Below, in pieces: positions 1-9,350 of a DNA stretch of 51,309 bases (position 1 is the stretch's first letter; the number at the start of each line of letters is the position of its first letter). The stretch covers positions 1-51,309 of the forward strand of contig CACYBM010000051.1 of NCBI GenBank assembly GCA_902772645.1, given 5' to 3'. The position numbers were made by a program, and so were the translations under genes. The notes under the pieces are model-generated. The model had not been told where the DNA came from and searched no databases. It saw only the letters and a program-made list of their open reading frames with translations. The stretch is from an uncultured Pseudomonadota bacterium. Lineage in GTDB: Bacteria > Pseudomonadota > Alphaproteobacteria > RUG11792.

Positions 1-297
1 AAAAATACCAATGAGACATTATCAGTTGTATCAAACACAATGCAAAATCTTATAATTAATGTAGATTCACAATCGAAGATATTCACACCTGAAATTGTTT
101 TAGAGCAAGCATTAGAATATTGTTTTTCGTATCTGAATGATATAAAAAATCAATTAAACAATGCAAAAGATGATCCGAACATAGATTATTGGAAAAAGGA
201 AATTTTGGAAAAGCAAATAAAGAAATTGCATTTAGTATATGAGCAATGTCTGAAAATAGTATGTAGTTTAATAACATACCGTGCCACAAATGGATAA
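1..297 (+). CDS. hypothetical protein, 5' end outside window
   Basis: The frame is open from the first base of the window to the TAA at 295-297, so about 98 C-terminal residues are visible and the ATG at 40 may be internal. The sequence is mostly charged helix (for example KKEILEKQIKKLHLVYEQ) with two cysteines near the end. I see no signal peptide, membrane segment or known domain. A perfect hairpin lies 20 bases after the stop, which supports a real gene end. Function unknown. Confidence 0.5.
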   Translation, partial: KNTNETLSVVSNTMQNLIINVDSQSKIFTPEIVLEQALEYCFSYLNDIKNQLNNAKDDPNIDYWKKEILEKQIKKLHLVYEQCLKIVCSLITYRATNG

Positions 298-316
298 TAT
301 AAATTAACAACATTAT

Positions 317-344
317 GTATATCAGTAATTAAATACTGATATAC
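317..344 (+). terminator. hairpin after the first gene, likely terminator
   Basis: A perfect 11-bp inverted repeat, GTATATCAGTA at 317-327 and TACTGATATAC at 334-344, encloses a 6-base loop. It sits 20 bases after the stop codon at 297. The tract that follows (AGTGTTTAATATT) is only mildly T-rich, so it may be a weak terminator or an mRNA-end stabiliser. Confidence 0.5.
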
Positions 345-681
345 AGTGTTTAATATTGCATTGATTGTTTTATATATTTATTTTATAATAAAATATAATA
401 TTTTATGTTTTTCATTTTATCTATATTTGTTTTATAACACCACCTCTCCCATCTCCAAATCCAAAAAAATCCTACAACCTCTTAATTTTAATTATATATT
501 ACAAATAATTATTCTCAATTGATTTATATATTACTATTTGTAAAACGTTTGTATATTAGTATAATATTTGTGTTTATATATAATTTTGCAACCAATAATT
601 TATAGAAAATTATATGAAACATAGAAATTTAAAATCCAAAATTGTGTTAAACTTAATTAATAATATTAATACTTAATATTA
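345..681. other. intergenic region upstream of rsmH
   Basis: I see no gene here. From about 432 to 518 the plus strand has essentially no G, and about 441-483 is C-rich (runs such as CACCACCTCTCCCATC), which is unusual in this AT-rich DNA. The rest is A/T-rich and presumably holds the rsmH promoter, but no -35/-10 pair stands out. Confidence 0.4.
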
Positions 682-1548
682 ATGCTTCATATTCCAGTTT
701 TATTAAATGAGGTTATGTATTATTTATCACCAAGTAATGGAGATAATATAATAGATGCTACTTTTGGATATGGTGGTCATACTGTTGCTATACTTGAAAA
801 GTGCAGTAATTGTAATGTATTGGGAATAGATAGAGATCCTGACGTTATTGATAGAGCAAATCAAGTAAAGTCATTGTATAATGAAAAATTCAATTTTATA
901 CATGGTAAATTTTCAGAAGTGTTACAAATTTTAGGATGTAAATATAGTAAAATACTGTTTGATTTTGGAGTATCGTCAATGCAACTAGACACGCCAGATA
1001 GAGGATTCTCATTTTCCAGACCTGGCAGTATTGATATGAGAATGTCAAGGGAAGGTAAATCTGCTTATGATGTGATTAATACACTATCGCAAGAAGAATT
1101 ATCTGAAATAATATTGAAATATGGAGATGAGCCTAAGTCTCGAAGTATAGCTAAAGCAATAGTAAAATATAGAAAACAAAAATTAATTAAAACGACAGAA
1201 GAATTACGAAATATAATAGTGTCTGTAGTTGGTAACAAAAATAACCATATAGATGTTTCCACTAAAACTTTCCAAGCAATAAGAATATATGTAAATGATG
1301 AACTAAATGAAATATATAAGGCTTTAAATAAATTAGATACTATATTGGTTAATAATTCAATAATAGTTACTATATCATTTCATTCACTAGAAGATAGAAT
1401 TGTAAAGAATTGGAGCAGGAATAATCTCAATATAATGCCTATAAATAATAAAATTGTAAAACCAAGTATTGACGAAATAAAAAGAAATCCAAGATCTAGA
1501 TCAGCAATTCTTAGGGCATATAGGTACATTAAAAATTATGCGTCGTAA
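682..1548 (+). CDS. rsmH: 16S rRNA (cytosine-1402-N4)-methyltransferase RsmH
   Basis: RsmH is the S-adenosylmethionine-dependent methyltransferase that modifies C1402 in the decoding centre of 16S rRNA. The 288-residue length is close to the usual 300-315. The N-terminus MLHIPVLLNEV is the family hallmark and fixes the start. The SAM-binding motif DATFGYGGHT lies near residue 26 and GIDRDP near residue 50. FGVSSMQLD and SFHSLEDRIVK are also typical. The last 11 bases overlap ftsL, the usual translationally coupled arrangement at the head of the division cluster. mraZ, which normally precedes it, is absent, as is common in Rickettsiales. Confidence 0.97.
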   Translation: MLHIPVLLNEVMYYLSPSNGDNIIDATFGYGGHTVAILEKCSNCNVLGIDRDPDVIDRANQVKSLYNEKFNFIHGKFSEVLQILGCKYSKILFDFGVSSMQLDTPDRGFSFSRPGSIDMRMSREGKSAYDVINTLSQEELSEIILKYGDEPKSRSIAKAIVKYRKQKLIKTTEELRNIIVSVVGNKNNHIDVSTKTFQAIRIYVNDELNEIYKALNKLDTILVNNSIIVTISFHSLEDRIVKNWSRNNLNIMPINNKIVKPSIDEIKRNPRSRSAILRAYRYIKNYAS

Positions 1549-1876
1549 TTTAGTATTAACATTGGTGCTCTTTGTAATACTTGGAGTTATACTCTCCAAA
1601 AGTAAATATGAAGTAGTATCATTAAGAAAGCAATTAAAGGCAATAAACAATGAAATATCAAAAACTATCGATGATTTAAAAGTTTATAATGCTGAATGGA
1701 GTTACTTGAATGATCCAAAAAGACTAAAAGAATTAGCTAGTAAATACTTGCCAGATATGATTAATACTAATATAAAGCAAATAGAAACTTATAAAAATTT
1801 TATTAATAATGAATACGAAGACCAAAAGGCAGCAAAACATAAAGCATTCGAATCATTTTTGGACTCCATAATGTAA
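1538..1876 (+). CDS. ftsL: cell division protein FtsL-like
   Basis: This small bitopic division protein joins FtsB/FtsQ and activates the FtsW-FtsI septal synthase. The 112 residues begin with a hydrophobic segment (residues 5-20, VLTLVLFVILGVILSK) and continue as coiled coil. The motif EWSYLNDPKRLKELASKYLP (about 56-75) is the conserved region of alphaproteobacterial FtsL-like proteins. It lies between rsmH (11-base overlap) and ftsI (5-base gap), the canonical position. The call rests on position plus this motif, because the family is poorly conserved. Confidence 0.85.
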   Translation: MRRNLVLTLVLFVILGVILSKSKYEVVSLRKQLKAINNEISKTIDDLKVYNAEWSYLNDPKRLKELASKYLPDMINTNIKQIETYKNFINNEYEDQKAAKHKAFESFLDSIM

Positions 1877-1881
1877 GTGAT

Positions 1882-3606
1882 ATGACTATAAGTATTCGTA
1901 AAATAATAAAATACATATCTATTAAAAATCTACTACCTATAAATGGATTTGCATTATGGAGAAAAGTCAAAAATCATAATGAGTTAATAAGTGTCTTAAG
2001 GAAAAGAATACTATTTACATGTTGCATTGGCATAGTACTGTTTTTATTTATAGTAATAAGATTAGTAAATATAATGGTAATATCTCCGTATAATAGAGAA
2101 TACAAAAGCTATAATAGAGAAGAAGTAATAAGAAGAGCAGATATAGTTGATAGAAATGGAGAATTGTTAGCTACTAGTCTTACTACATCTTCATGTTATG
2201 CAGATCCATCAGTTGTAATAGATTTAAATGATACTGTAAATAAATTATGTAAAATACATGGTATGCCAAGTAAAGATAAAATAATGAATAAGTTAAAAGA
2301 TAAATCCAAGCATTTTGTATGGTTAGCTAGACATGTACATCCATCAATACAAGATAAAATAATGGATTTGGGATTACCTGGTATTCATTTTCAAAAGGAT
2401 TATAAACGCATATATATACATGGCTTATTATTTTCTCACATTATAGGATGTACTGACATAGATTGTAATGGTATATGTGGGATTGAAAAAGAATTCAACA
2501 ATAAATTAATAATAAAAGGACAAGAAGAAAATAAGTTGACACTGAGTTTAGATTTGCGATTACAAAATATTATTAGAGAAGAACTACTAAATTCTATTGA
2601 TAAATACAAAGCGAAGGGTGGCCATGCTATATTAATGAAAACCAATGGGGAAATATTAGCAATGGTGTCATTACCAGATTTTGATCCAAATAATTTAAAA
2701 AAGTATTCAAATAGTGATATGTTTAATAGGAATACTCTAGGTGTATTTGAACAAGGATCTATTTTAAAAGTACTAACTGCAGCAATAGCTCTCGATTCTA
2801 AATCATCAAAATTAGGAGACATATTCGATGCATCTACACCACTCCGTATTGGTAAATTCCAAATTACTGATTTTAAAGGCAAGGGGAGACCACTAACATT
2901 AGTAGAATCTATAGTATATTCATCTAATATAGGCTGTGCTAAGATAGCTCAGAATTTTGGCCCTCAAATACAAAAGCAATACTTTAAGAAATTCGGAATA
3001 TTAAATAAGTTAAACCTAGAAATACCTGAAATCGGTGCACCAATACTACCAAAAGACTGGACTGAAGTTACGTGTATGACAATTGGGTATGGTTATGGTA
3101 TAGCAATTTCTCCATTACAATTATTAACAACAATCACATCAATTGTAAATGATGGAATAAAAGTGTATCCTACAATATTAATTAGAAATAATGAAGTAAA
3201 AGGAGAAAGAATAATATCATCAAAAACATCATCACTTGTAAGAGATCTAATGAGAGCTGTAGTATTATACGGTACTGGTAAGAAGGTAAATATCGAAGGA
3301 ACTGAAGTATTATGTAAAACTGGTACTGCATACAAAAGAAAGGGAAAGAAAGGATATGGAAACAGTACAAACAGAGCTCGCATTACTACATTCGTAGGAG
3401 GATTTCCAAAGGATAAACCACAGTATATGTTACTAGTATCATTAGATGAACCCCAAGGAATAAAAGAAACATATAACTATGCAACAGCTGGATGGAATGT
3501 GGTCCCTACTGCTAAAAATATTATCAGTAAATTGCTAGGATGGATAGGTGATGGTGAAATAATTCTGTCAAAAACACTATCAGTTGAGAAGTATATAAAA
3601 GAATAA
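1882..3606 (+). CDS. ftsI: septal peptidoglycan transpeptidase FtsI (PBP3)
   Basis: This is a class B penicillin-binding protein that cross-links septal peptidoglycan. The 574 residues have a cytoplasmic N-terminus, one membrane helix (about 43-66), a dimerisation domain beginning with RRADIVDRNGELLATS, and a C-terminal transpeptidase domain. All three catalytic motifs are present: S293-x-x-K296 (GSILK), S347-S-N349 and K479-T-G. The residue before GS is Gln (EQGS) where Pro is usual. It is 5 bases from ftsL and presumably co-transcribed. The rest of the cluster (murE, murF, mraY and so on) does not follow, so the dcw operon is broken here. An intact ftsI indicates that the organism still makes septal peptidoglycan. 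Confidence 0.95.
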   Translation: MTISIRKIIKYISIKNLLPINGFALWRKVKNHNELISVLRKRILFTCCIGIVLFLFIVIRLVNIMVISPYNREYKSYNREEVIRRADIVDRNGELLATSLTTSSCYADPSVVIDLNDTVNKLCKIHGMPSKDKIMNKLKDKSKHFVWLARHVHPSIQDKIMDLGLPGIHFQKDYKRIYIHGLLFSHIIGCTDIDCNGICGIEKEFNNKLIIKGQEENKLTLSLDLRLQNIIREELLNSIDKYKAKGGHAILMKTNGEILAMVSLPDFDPNNLKKYSNSDMFNRNTLGVFEQGSILKVLTAAIALDSKSSKLGDIFDASTPLRIGKFQITDFKGKGRPLTLVESIVYSSNIGCAKIAQNFGPQIQKQYFKKFGILNKLNLEIPEIGAPILPKDWTEVTCMTIGYGYGIAISPLQLLTTITSIVNDGIKVYPTILIRNNEVKGERIISSKTSSLVRDLMRAVVLYGTGKKVNIEGTEVLCKTGTAYKRKGKKGYGNSTNRARITTFVGGFPKDKPQYMLLVSLDEPQGIKETYNYATAGWNVVPTAKNIISKLLGWIGDGEIILSKTLSVEKYIKE

Positions 3607-3836
3607 TATTGTAGTAATTTTTGTTGTTTATAATTATAATTTTATGATACGTTTTAGATATAGTATAAGTAATAAACAGACATGTACTGAGAAATGTATT
3701 ATTATAAATTCAAATGAGACACATAAAGTAGTAATAGCAATTAATTATGCTTAATCTATTTATAATTTGTTGCATGGTTATTTGTATTGCATTATAAATA
3801 TAAAAATATACATATTGTTTTTAATTTTATTTTATA

Positions 3837-4060
3837 TTATATTAATGTTTTTATTTCATCTATTATCAAACCAGTACAATTAGCTACTTGTTCTATTGAC
3901 AATCCCGTTTTCAAGAAGTTTTTAGCAGTCTCTATTGTTTTTTTATGGTCTCATGGCTAATCCTGCTTCCTTACCTTTTTGCATTTAGCTAATCTTTTTT
4001 TTCCAATCTTCGACAGGTCCTGTTTCTTGATCTTCTATTTTTCAATTCTCATATATTTTT
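3837..4060 (-). pseudogene. decayed Rpn-family (PD-(D/E)XK) transposase/nuclease, 3' end
   Basis: Reading the minus strand gives ETGPVEDWKKKIS, a stop, MQKGKEAGLA, a frameshift, then IETAKNFLKTGLSIEQVANC and TGLIIDEIKTLI before a TAA at 3837-3839. This matches the C-terminus of the gene at the right end of the window (IETARNLLAMGLSIEQISRA, TGLQVEEIKSLKFV). That tail is typical of Rpn recombination-promoting nucleases annotated as PD-(D/E)XK transposases. Internal stops and at least one frameshift show that it is dead. A minus-strand stretch near 4250-4345 (IEFLQATNSESLKWI) could be more of the same gene but is not convincing. Confidence 0.75.
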
Positions 4061-4918
4061 AGTTATAGAATACAAAATGTCTTTCTTGTTTTATGATATT
4101 AACATCATTTTTTTAATTTTTGGCAAAACTATCTACTAGAGCAGCACTACTTATGTATTGGATTAGCTATTGTTTTATCATATATTGTTTTTTACATCCT
4201 TTATTGATTCTATTTCTTCGTTATTCTTATTATTATTTATTAGTTAATTTATCACATGAACTATGTTTTACTATCCACATATGCAGAACACGAATCCATT
4301 TTAAAGACTCAGAATTAGTTGCTTGTAAGAACTCTATCACATAAACACTGTCTAGTTCATTAAACAAACAGTAAATATCTGTTGCGCAGAACATCATTTG
4401 GCTCGCACTATTTTCGATTTCTTATGCAATCTACGATTAGAGCCATATTTTTGCTTGTATTTAATTCAACAGAGTGCATCTCATCTACTCAGTAGATTAT
4501 CTACTTTACAATGCTATTATCATTAAATATTATTCATTTATTTTTCTAGCTACGTAGTATTTTGAACCTTTTATTACATATGTTTTCCTTAAATAAATTA
4601 CAATTGCTTACATAACTAATTTCATTAGAACTAATAATATTAATAATGATCACTGGACATAACTTATTATATTAATCTCATCCTTGTAATTGTGATAAAT
4701 ATAATTTGGAGGATAAATAATACAACTATATTTTAGATATTTTAGTTTCTTTTTGCTAATCAACTATCTGATGACTTAGAATATCAATGTTATTTTTCTG
4801 AATTTAAGATCCTGCCTGAGGAAGAATCCAGCTGCTTGAGCAGAACTATATTCATCATCTCACCATGAGAGATGCTCTAACAACTAAATCTAATTCATCT
4901 TTTTCCTACTTATCTGTT

Positions 4919-4934
4919 ATACGAGACTTCGTAT
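4919..4934. repeat. short perfect hairpin
   Basis: ATACGA at 4919-4924 and TCGTAT at 4929-4934 form a perfect 6-bp stem around a GACT loop. It is one of several small CTTCG-containing hairpins between 4900 and 5280. Confidence 0.4.
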
Positions 4935-5048
4935 GCCAGTATTAAGTAATTCTACAGAAGTAATAGGATTAGTATGTTACAATATCACTTCAATAAAACA
5001 TATTAAAACATCATGATATTATGTATCATATCATAAAAACTAAGGTAT

Positions 5049-5098
5049 CTACACCTTCAGTTTATCTACATCTTCGATTCCTACATCGATAGGTGTAG
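5049..5098. repeat. nested inverted repeat
   Basis: CTACACCT (5049-5056) pairs with AGGTGTAG (5091-5098). Inside it TCGAT (5074-5078) pairs with ATCGA (5085-5089), giving a nested hairpin. No gene adjoins it, so this does not look like an ordinary terminator. TACC-TTC-GGTA at 5253-5263 is a further mini-hairpin nearby. Confidence 0.4.
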
Positions 5099-5161
5099 TA
5101 AACATATTAGTTATTATTATTAAATTTTATTTACTAAAATACTTATTTAAATATTAAATCA

Positions 5162-5240
5162 TTTGTTACACGATCCTGACGGATTGTTACACGAACTACG
5201 TTTGTTACACGATCTTGACAGATTGTTACACTACACTACG
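5162..5240. repeat. two-copy tandem repeat of 39-40 bp
   Basis: Unit 1 (5162-5200) and unit 2 (5201-5240) share TTTGTTACACGATC, a TGACGG/TGACAG variant, GATTGTTACAC and a closing ACTACG. Only a few substitutions and one inserted base separate them. Within each unit TTGTTACAC also occurs twice, so the basic element may be about 20 bp. Confidence 0.6.
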
Positions 5241-5734
5241 TATTAATTACGTTACCTTCGGTATGTTAGAATTATTGACTTACGTTCATACACCATAAAT
5301 TTTTCAATTCATATTTAATTAATACTTTCATTATATATAATTAATCTTTACTGTTCCACATTATGATTAAATGATTGTTTTAACTTCACAGATTTCTTAT
5401 ATTTTTTTACTGTTTCTATTCTTATTTTATTATACTACTTCTCCCCAGCTCTAACCCGAAAAGAATAGCCCGTAAAGGAAATTTTTTTAACGTTAAAGCA
5501 ATTTATCGCTATCAACCATATATATATTGTACTCATATTATTTATTAATATGAATACTTTTTACATTATTTTTATTATATTTTTCTGTATTGAATACTAC
5601 TATTTAATATAAATCAACTATTATTATGTATAGTATTCTTATTCAAAAATTATAATAAAATATAATTGATATTAAAGTTTATTTAATAAAACTATTATAG
5701 TATATAACATGATAATTATATTTGGATTTTAAAT

Positions 5735-6202
5735 ATGGCAATACAAAAAAATGAATGTGTAGAGTTTGCTATGTTATCGGAAAGAGTATACCGTACCTTT
5801 TTGGAGCTCATAAAGCACGAATTGGATAGTGCAGGAATAATTGATATTAGTCCAATACAAGCTGCTGTATTATTAAATATAGATAATAATACTATAACTA
5901 TGAGTGAAGTAATATCAAGAGGATATTATATGGGATCCAATGCTTCATATAATTTAAAAAAGATGATAAATAATGGATATATAAATCAATTACAATCTGA
6001 TTATGATAAAAGAACATCATTCTTGAAATTAACTAATAAAGGTAGAAATCTATTAGATAGTTTACAAAGTAAAATATCAGGACACGCTAAGTCATTAGAA
6101 AGTAATATAAAAGAAAAAATGAACTTATATAAATTAAACAATTGTCTAAAGAATATAAATAACTATTGGAAAAACATAATAGACATGGGACACAGGATAT
6201 AA
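5735..6202 (+). CDS. ldtR: MarR-family winged-helix regulator, LdtR type
   Basis: This 155-residue DNA-binding protein carries the signature of alphaproteobacterial LdtR regulators: DISPIQAAVLLNI, then SRGYYMGSNASYNLKKMI (about 67-84, recognition helix), then the wing DYDKRTSFLKLTNKGR (about 89-104). In Liberibacter and Sinorhizobium relatives LdtR controls an L,D-transpeptidase gene and envelope or osmotic-stress functions. The target here is unknown and no transpeptidase gene is in view. It stands alone, about 90 bases before pepA on the same strand. The last 50 residues are helical and probably mediate dimerisation. Confidence 0.8.
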   Translation: MAIQKNECVEFAMLSERVYRTFLELIKHELDSAGIIDISPIQAAVLLNIDNNTITMSEVISRGYYMGSNASYNLKKMINNGYINQLQSDYDKRTSFLKLTNKGRNLLDSLQSKISGHAKSLESNIKEKMNLYKLNNCLKNINNYWKNIIDMGHRI

Positions 6203-6294
6203 CTGATTTAATGTATGGGCTAAAATTTTATTATTAAAATACAGAGAAGTGTTTTACAATGTAAGCAGAAAGAGTAGTTTTTTTTAAAATTAGC

Positions 6295-7806
6295 ATGGAA
6301 GTAGATATTCAATTAAGTGAAAAGATGGAAAAGTGGGCTGATTCTGTGGAGTTTAAGGAATCATATAACTTATTATCAAGTGATGTAATTGTTATTGTAA
6401 CACACAATAATGATTTATCATTAGTCGAAAATATATTGCAAGATATTAATGTAAATAAAAGCATTACTGATTATGCAAAAAATCTTGAATACGGAAAATC
6501 TAAACACTTTAATTTTGTATTAAATAATAAATTAAAAGAAGTAATAATAATTAGTGCAGGTAGTAAAAATACATTAAGTAAGGCTGATGTAGAAAAATTA
6601 GGTGGATATATATATCCACAAATAGAAACTGATAATGCTAAGGTCTCAATAGTTAATAATATAGAAATGTTGGATTTTGAGGATACTGCAGCATATATAA
6701 CATCAGGTATTATATTAAAATCTTGGATATTCGATAAATATTTTACAAGGAAGATTACATGTAAAGTAAGTTCTATAATTTGTATTACAAATTATGTTCA
6801 AATAAATGAAAATAAATTTAGATCACTATTAGGTATAGATGATTGTGTACTAAATGTTAGGTCTATGGTTACGGAACCAGCAAATGTAATGAATTCTGAA
6901 ACGATAAAGGACATAGCTAAAGAACTTAAGAATATTGGTGTAGAAGTGAGAATAATAGACCAAAAGGAAATGGCCAAGATGGGTATGAATGCTTTACTTG
7001 GTGTTAATAAAGGTAGTGATAATCCTCCATATACTATTGTCATGGAATATATGAATGGATATGACGATAGTAATATAGTTGCGCTTGTTGGTAAAGGAGT
7101 AACTTTTGATGCAGGAGGTATTTGTTTAAAACCTGCCAATAGAATGTCGGAAATGAAAGGGGATATGACTGGTGCAGCAGTTGTACTTAATACTGTCAAA
7201 TCATTAGCATTACAAAAGTCTAAAGTTAATGTGATAGGAGCTATAGGTGTAGTAGAAAACGTTATTTCCAGTAGTGCTCAAAGACCAGGGGATGTGGTAC
7301 AAGCTATGTCTGGGACCACAATAGAAGTGGATAATACAGATGCTGAAGGAAGATTGGTATTGGCCGATGTATTATGGCATGTACAGGAGAGATATGGTCC
7401 TAATGTGGTAATAGACTTTGCAACATTAACTGGTGCAATACAAGTAGCTCTTGGTCATGAGTTTGCTGGATACATGTCCAATTCTGATGAACTATCACAA
7501 CATTTAGAGAAAGCAAGTAGAAATGTTGGAGAAAAGATATGGAGATTACCACTTCATAAATCCTATGAACCTGATATAAAATCCGAAATAGCTGATATAA
7601 AGAATGTAGGATGTGGAAGAGGTGCTGGTAGTATTACTGCAGCCATGTTCCTACAGCATTTCATAAAGAAAACAACAAAGTGGGCACACATTGACATAGC
7701 AGCTACCGAATGGGATAGTAAGGATAGAGCATTATCTCAAAAGGGAGCTACTGGATTCGGAGTTAGACTTATGAATGATTTTATAAAGAGTTTTTTTAGT
7801 AGATAG
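6295..7806 (+). CDS. pepA: leucyl aminopeptidase PepA (M17)
   Basis: PepA is a two-metal cytosolic aminopeptidase that removes N-terminal residues and, in some bacteria, also binds DNA. The 503 residues comprise a divergent N-terminal domain and a highly conserved catalytic C-terminal domain. The metal ligands are all present, at K267, D272, D290, D349 and E351, with catalytic K279 and R353. Each is offset by exactly 3 from the E. coli enzyme. Motifs visible are VGKGVTFDAGG, KGDMTGA and NTDAEGRL. dnaN follows after 19 bases on the same strand, so the two are probably co-transcribed. Confidence 0.96.
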   Translation: MEVDIQLSEKMEKWADSVEFKESYNLLSSDVIVIVTHNNDLSLVENILQDINVNKSITDYAKNLEYGKSKHFNFVLNNKLKEVIIISAGSKNTLSKADVEKLGGYIYPQIETDNAKVSIVNNIEMLDFEDTAAYITSGIILKSWIFDKYFTRKITCKVSSIICITNYVQINENKFRSLLGIDDCVLNVRSMVTEPANVMNSETIKDIAKELKNIGVEVRIIDQKEMAKMGMNALLGVNKGSDNPPYTIVMEYMNGYDDSNIVALVGKGVTFDAGGICLKPANRMSEMKGDMTGAAVVLNTVKSLALQKSKVNVIGAIGVVENVISSSAQRPGDVVQAMSGTTIEVDNTDAEGRLVLADVLWHVQERYGPNVVIDFATLTGAIQVALGHEFAGYMSNSDELSQHLEKASRNVGEKIWRLPLHKSYEPDIKSEIADIKNVGCGRGAGSITAAMFLQHFIKKTTKWAHIDIAATEWDSKDRALSQKGATGFGVRLMNDFIKSFFSR

Positions 7807-7825
7807 CAATTATTAGGTTAGTTTA

Positions 7826-9091
7826 ATGCATGTATCAATAAAAAAAGAATTATTAGTTCAAACTTTAGCTCATGCAAATAGGATAATAGAAAAGAGACAG
7901 GCTAGTCCTGTCCTCGGATGTGTATTATTAGAAGCAAATAGGGATTATATAAAAGTAACTGCTACAAACATGGACATGACTATTATTGACACAATTAATT
8001 TTAGTCCTGTGAATTGTATAATAGATGAACCAGGGGTATATTGTTTACCTGTTGGCTTGTTGTATGATATTACTAAGAAATTTAGTAATAATAGTAATGT
8101 AATATTACAAAATAATGTAGAGAAAGATGTAATACAAATAAAGAATAATAAAGCAATTTTCGATATACACTATATAAATAGTGAGCATTTTCCCCCATTG
8201 GAATTGGTTAATAATACTGATGATTACGTGGAATTTTCAATGAGAGTTGAAGATTTGAAGTGTTCTCTTGATACTGTTAGGGTAGCTATGTCTCAAGACA
8301 TAATAAGAACTCAACTTAATGGTGTGTACATACATTATAGTGAGAAGGATGGTACATTAAGATTTGTGGCTACTGATCTATTTAGAATATCATGTGTAAG
8401 TATAAAGTCTCCAGAAAATGCTTGTAATATAAAACCAATAATAATATCTAAAAAGACAGTTGTTGAATTATTACACATGTTATCTGATATTGATAAGGAT
8501 GATAGAGTTAACATTAAAATAAATGAGAAACAAATAATAGTGGAAGCTAATATTAATGAAGGAATAACATCAATATATACATCTCGATTAGTGAACGGTA
8601 GTTTTCCTGAATACACAACAGCATTAGAAATAAGAAACGATAAAGTACTCATTATTGGTGTTAAAGAATTAGTTGCTGCAATTGATAGAGTAGATACAAT
8701 AGTTTCCGATATTTCTAATTCAATACAACTTAGTATTAGTAATGACAAATTAATTATAAGTGGCATAAGTAAAGAATTAGGAAGTGCTGTCGAAGAACTA
8801 GATTGTGTTTACAATAACATGACATACCATAATGACATTAACTCAAATGCAGATGAAAATAATATTATAATTAATGAATATAATCATAATGATAGTGATA
8901 CAGAAGTATTGCAAATATGTTTTAATAGTAAATATTTCTTAGAATTAATTAAACAAATAAATACAAAAGATGTATATATATATTTTAATACTAATGTATC
9001 ACCAACAATAATAAAACCAGATCCCAATAAGATATCCAACAACCTATCACTTGTGTCAGTAATAATGCCGGTTGAAATAATAAAAAGCTAG
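7826..9091 (+). CDS. dnaN: DNA polymerase III beta subunit (sliding clamp)
   Basis: This is the processivity clamp that tethers the replicative polymerase to DNA. N-terminal features such as LAHANRIIEKRQASPVLGCVLLE and internal ATDLFRISC are typical, and the C-terminus VIMPVEIIKS corresponds to the usual clamp end. At 421 residues it is longer than the usual 365-380. The surplus lies at about residues 328-358, an Asn/Asp-rich low-complexity stretch (NSNADENNIIINEYNHND) inside the third domain, just before the last beta strands. It follows pepA by 19 bases. dnaA is not adjacent, so there is no sign that this is the replication origin. Confidence 0.93.
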   Translation: MHVSIKKELLVQTLAHANRIIEKRQASPVLGCVLLEANRDYIKVTATNMDMTIIDTINFSPVNCIIDEPGVYCLPVGLLYDITKKFSNNSNVILQNNVEKDVIQIKNNKAIFDIHYINSEHFPPLELVNNTDDYVEFSMRVEDLKCSLDTVRVAMSQDIIRTQLNGVYIHYSEKDGTLRFVATDLFRISCVSIKSPENACNIKPIIISKKTVVELLHMLSDIDKDDRVNIKINEKQIIVEANINEGITSIYTSRLVNGSFPEYTTALEIRNDKVLIIGVKELVAAIDRVDTIVSDISNSIQLSISNDKLIISGISKELGSAVEELDCVYNNMTYHNDINSNADENNIIINEYNHNDSDTEVLQICFNSKYFLELIKQINTKDVYIYFNTNVSPTIIKPDPNKISNNLSLVSVIMPVEIIKS

Positions 9092-9141
9092 ATCGAGAAA
9101 TCAACTACTTCTGTGTTGTGAGTAAAATGTCATAATAAATT

Positions 9142-9211
9142 GTATTATATATCAAGCGATAATTAGAAAATATGGTTACATACTGGATATAAACCTTTTA
9201 CATATATGATA
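9142..9211 (+). repeat. dispersed intergenic repeat, copy A
   Basis: This 70-base element downstream of dnaN matches 49187-49254. By eye 60 positions are identical, 8 differ and one 2-base gap is present. All eight substitutions are transitions. Shared core words are CAATAATTAG (GATAATTAG here), TATGGTT, CATACT and TTTTACATATATGATA. No open frame spans it. Confidence 0.7.
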
Positions 9212-9350
9212 CTAATTAATTATCTACAGTTATTTAAGTTTCAATTATTTAATTTTCAATATCTAGCCAATTTAGATTATTTATTAATTATTATTTAATC
9301 ATAATGTTATATAATAATATAAGTGGTAAGTTTCATTAAGTTGATTAATA

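Larger units (their letters stand above)
3607..5734. other. 2.1-kb gene-poor decaying region
   Basis: I see no intact gene. The left part holds a transposase remnant on the minus strand (3837-4060, possibly reaching about 4345). The right part (about 4900-5280) is richer in G+C than its surroundings and contains several short hairpins plus a two-copy 39-40 bp repeat. Open frames such as the one at 4120-4344 have no family features and overlap the remnant. The region looks like DNA that arrived or duplicated and is being degraded. Confidence 0.5.

Noticed and set aside
4120-4344. 74-codon plus-strand ORF
   Set aside because: Hydrophobic but with no ribosome binding site, family or sensible composition. 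It lies antisense to the transposase remnant area in a decaying region.
5060-5100. tRNA-like T-loop (TTCGATTCC)
   Set aside because: No acceptor stem, D-arm or anticodon arm could be placed around it. No tRNA was recognised anywhere in the window.
7826-9350. Replication origin next to dnaN
   Set aside because: dnaA is absent, no clustered DnaA boxes were noticed, and gene order differs from typical origin regions.
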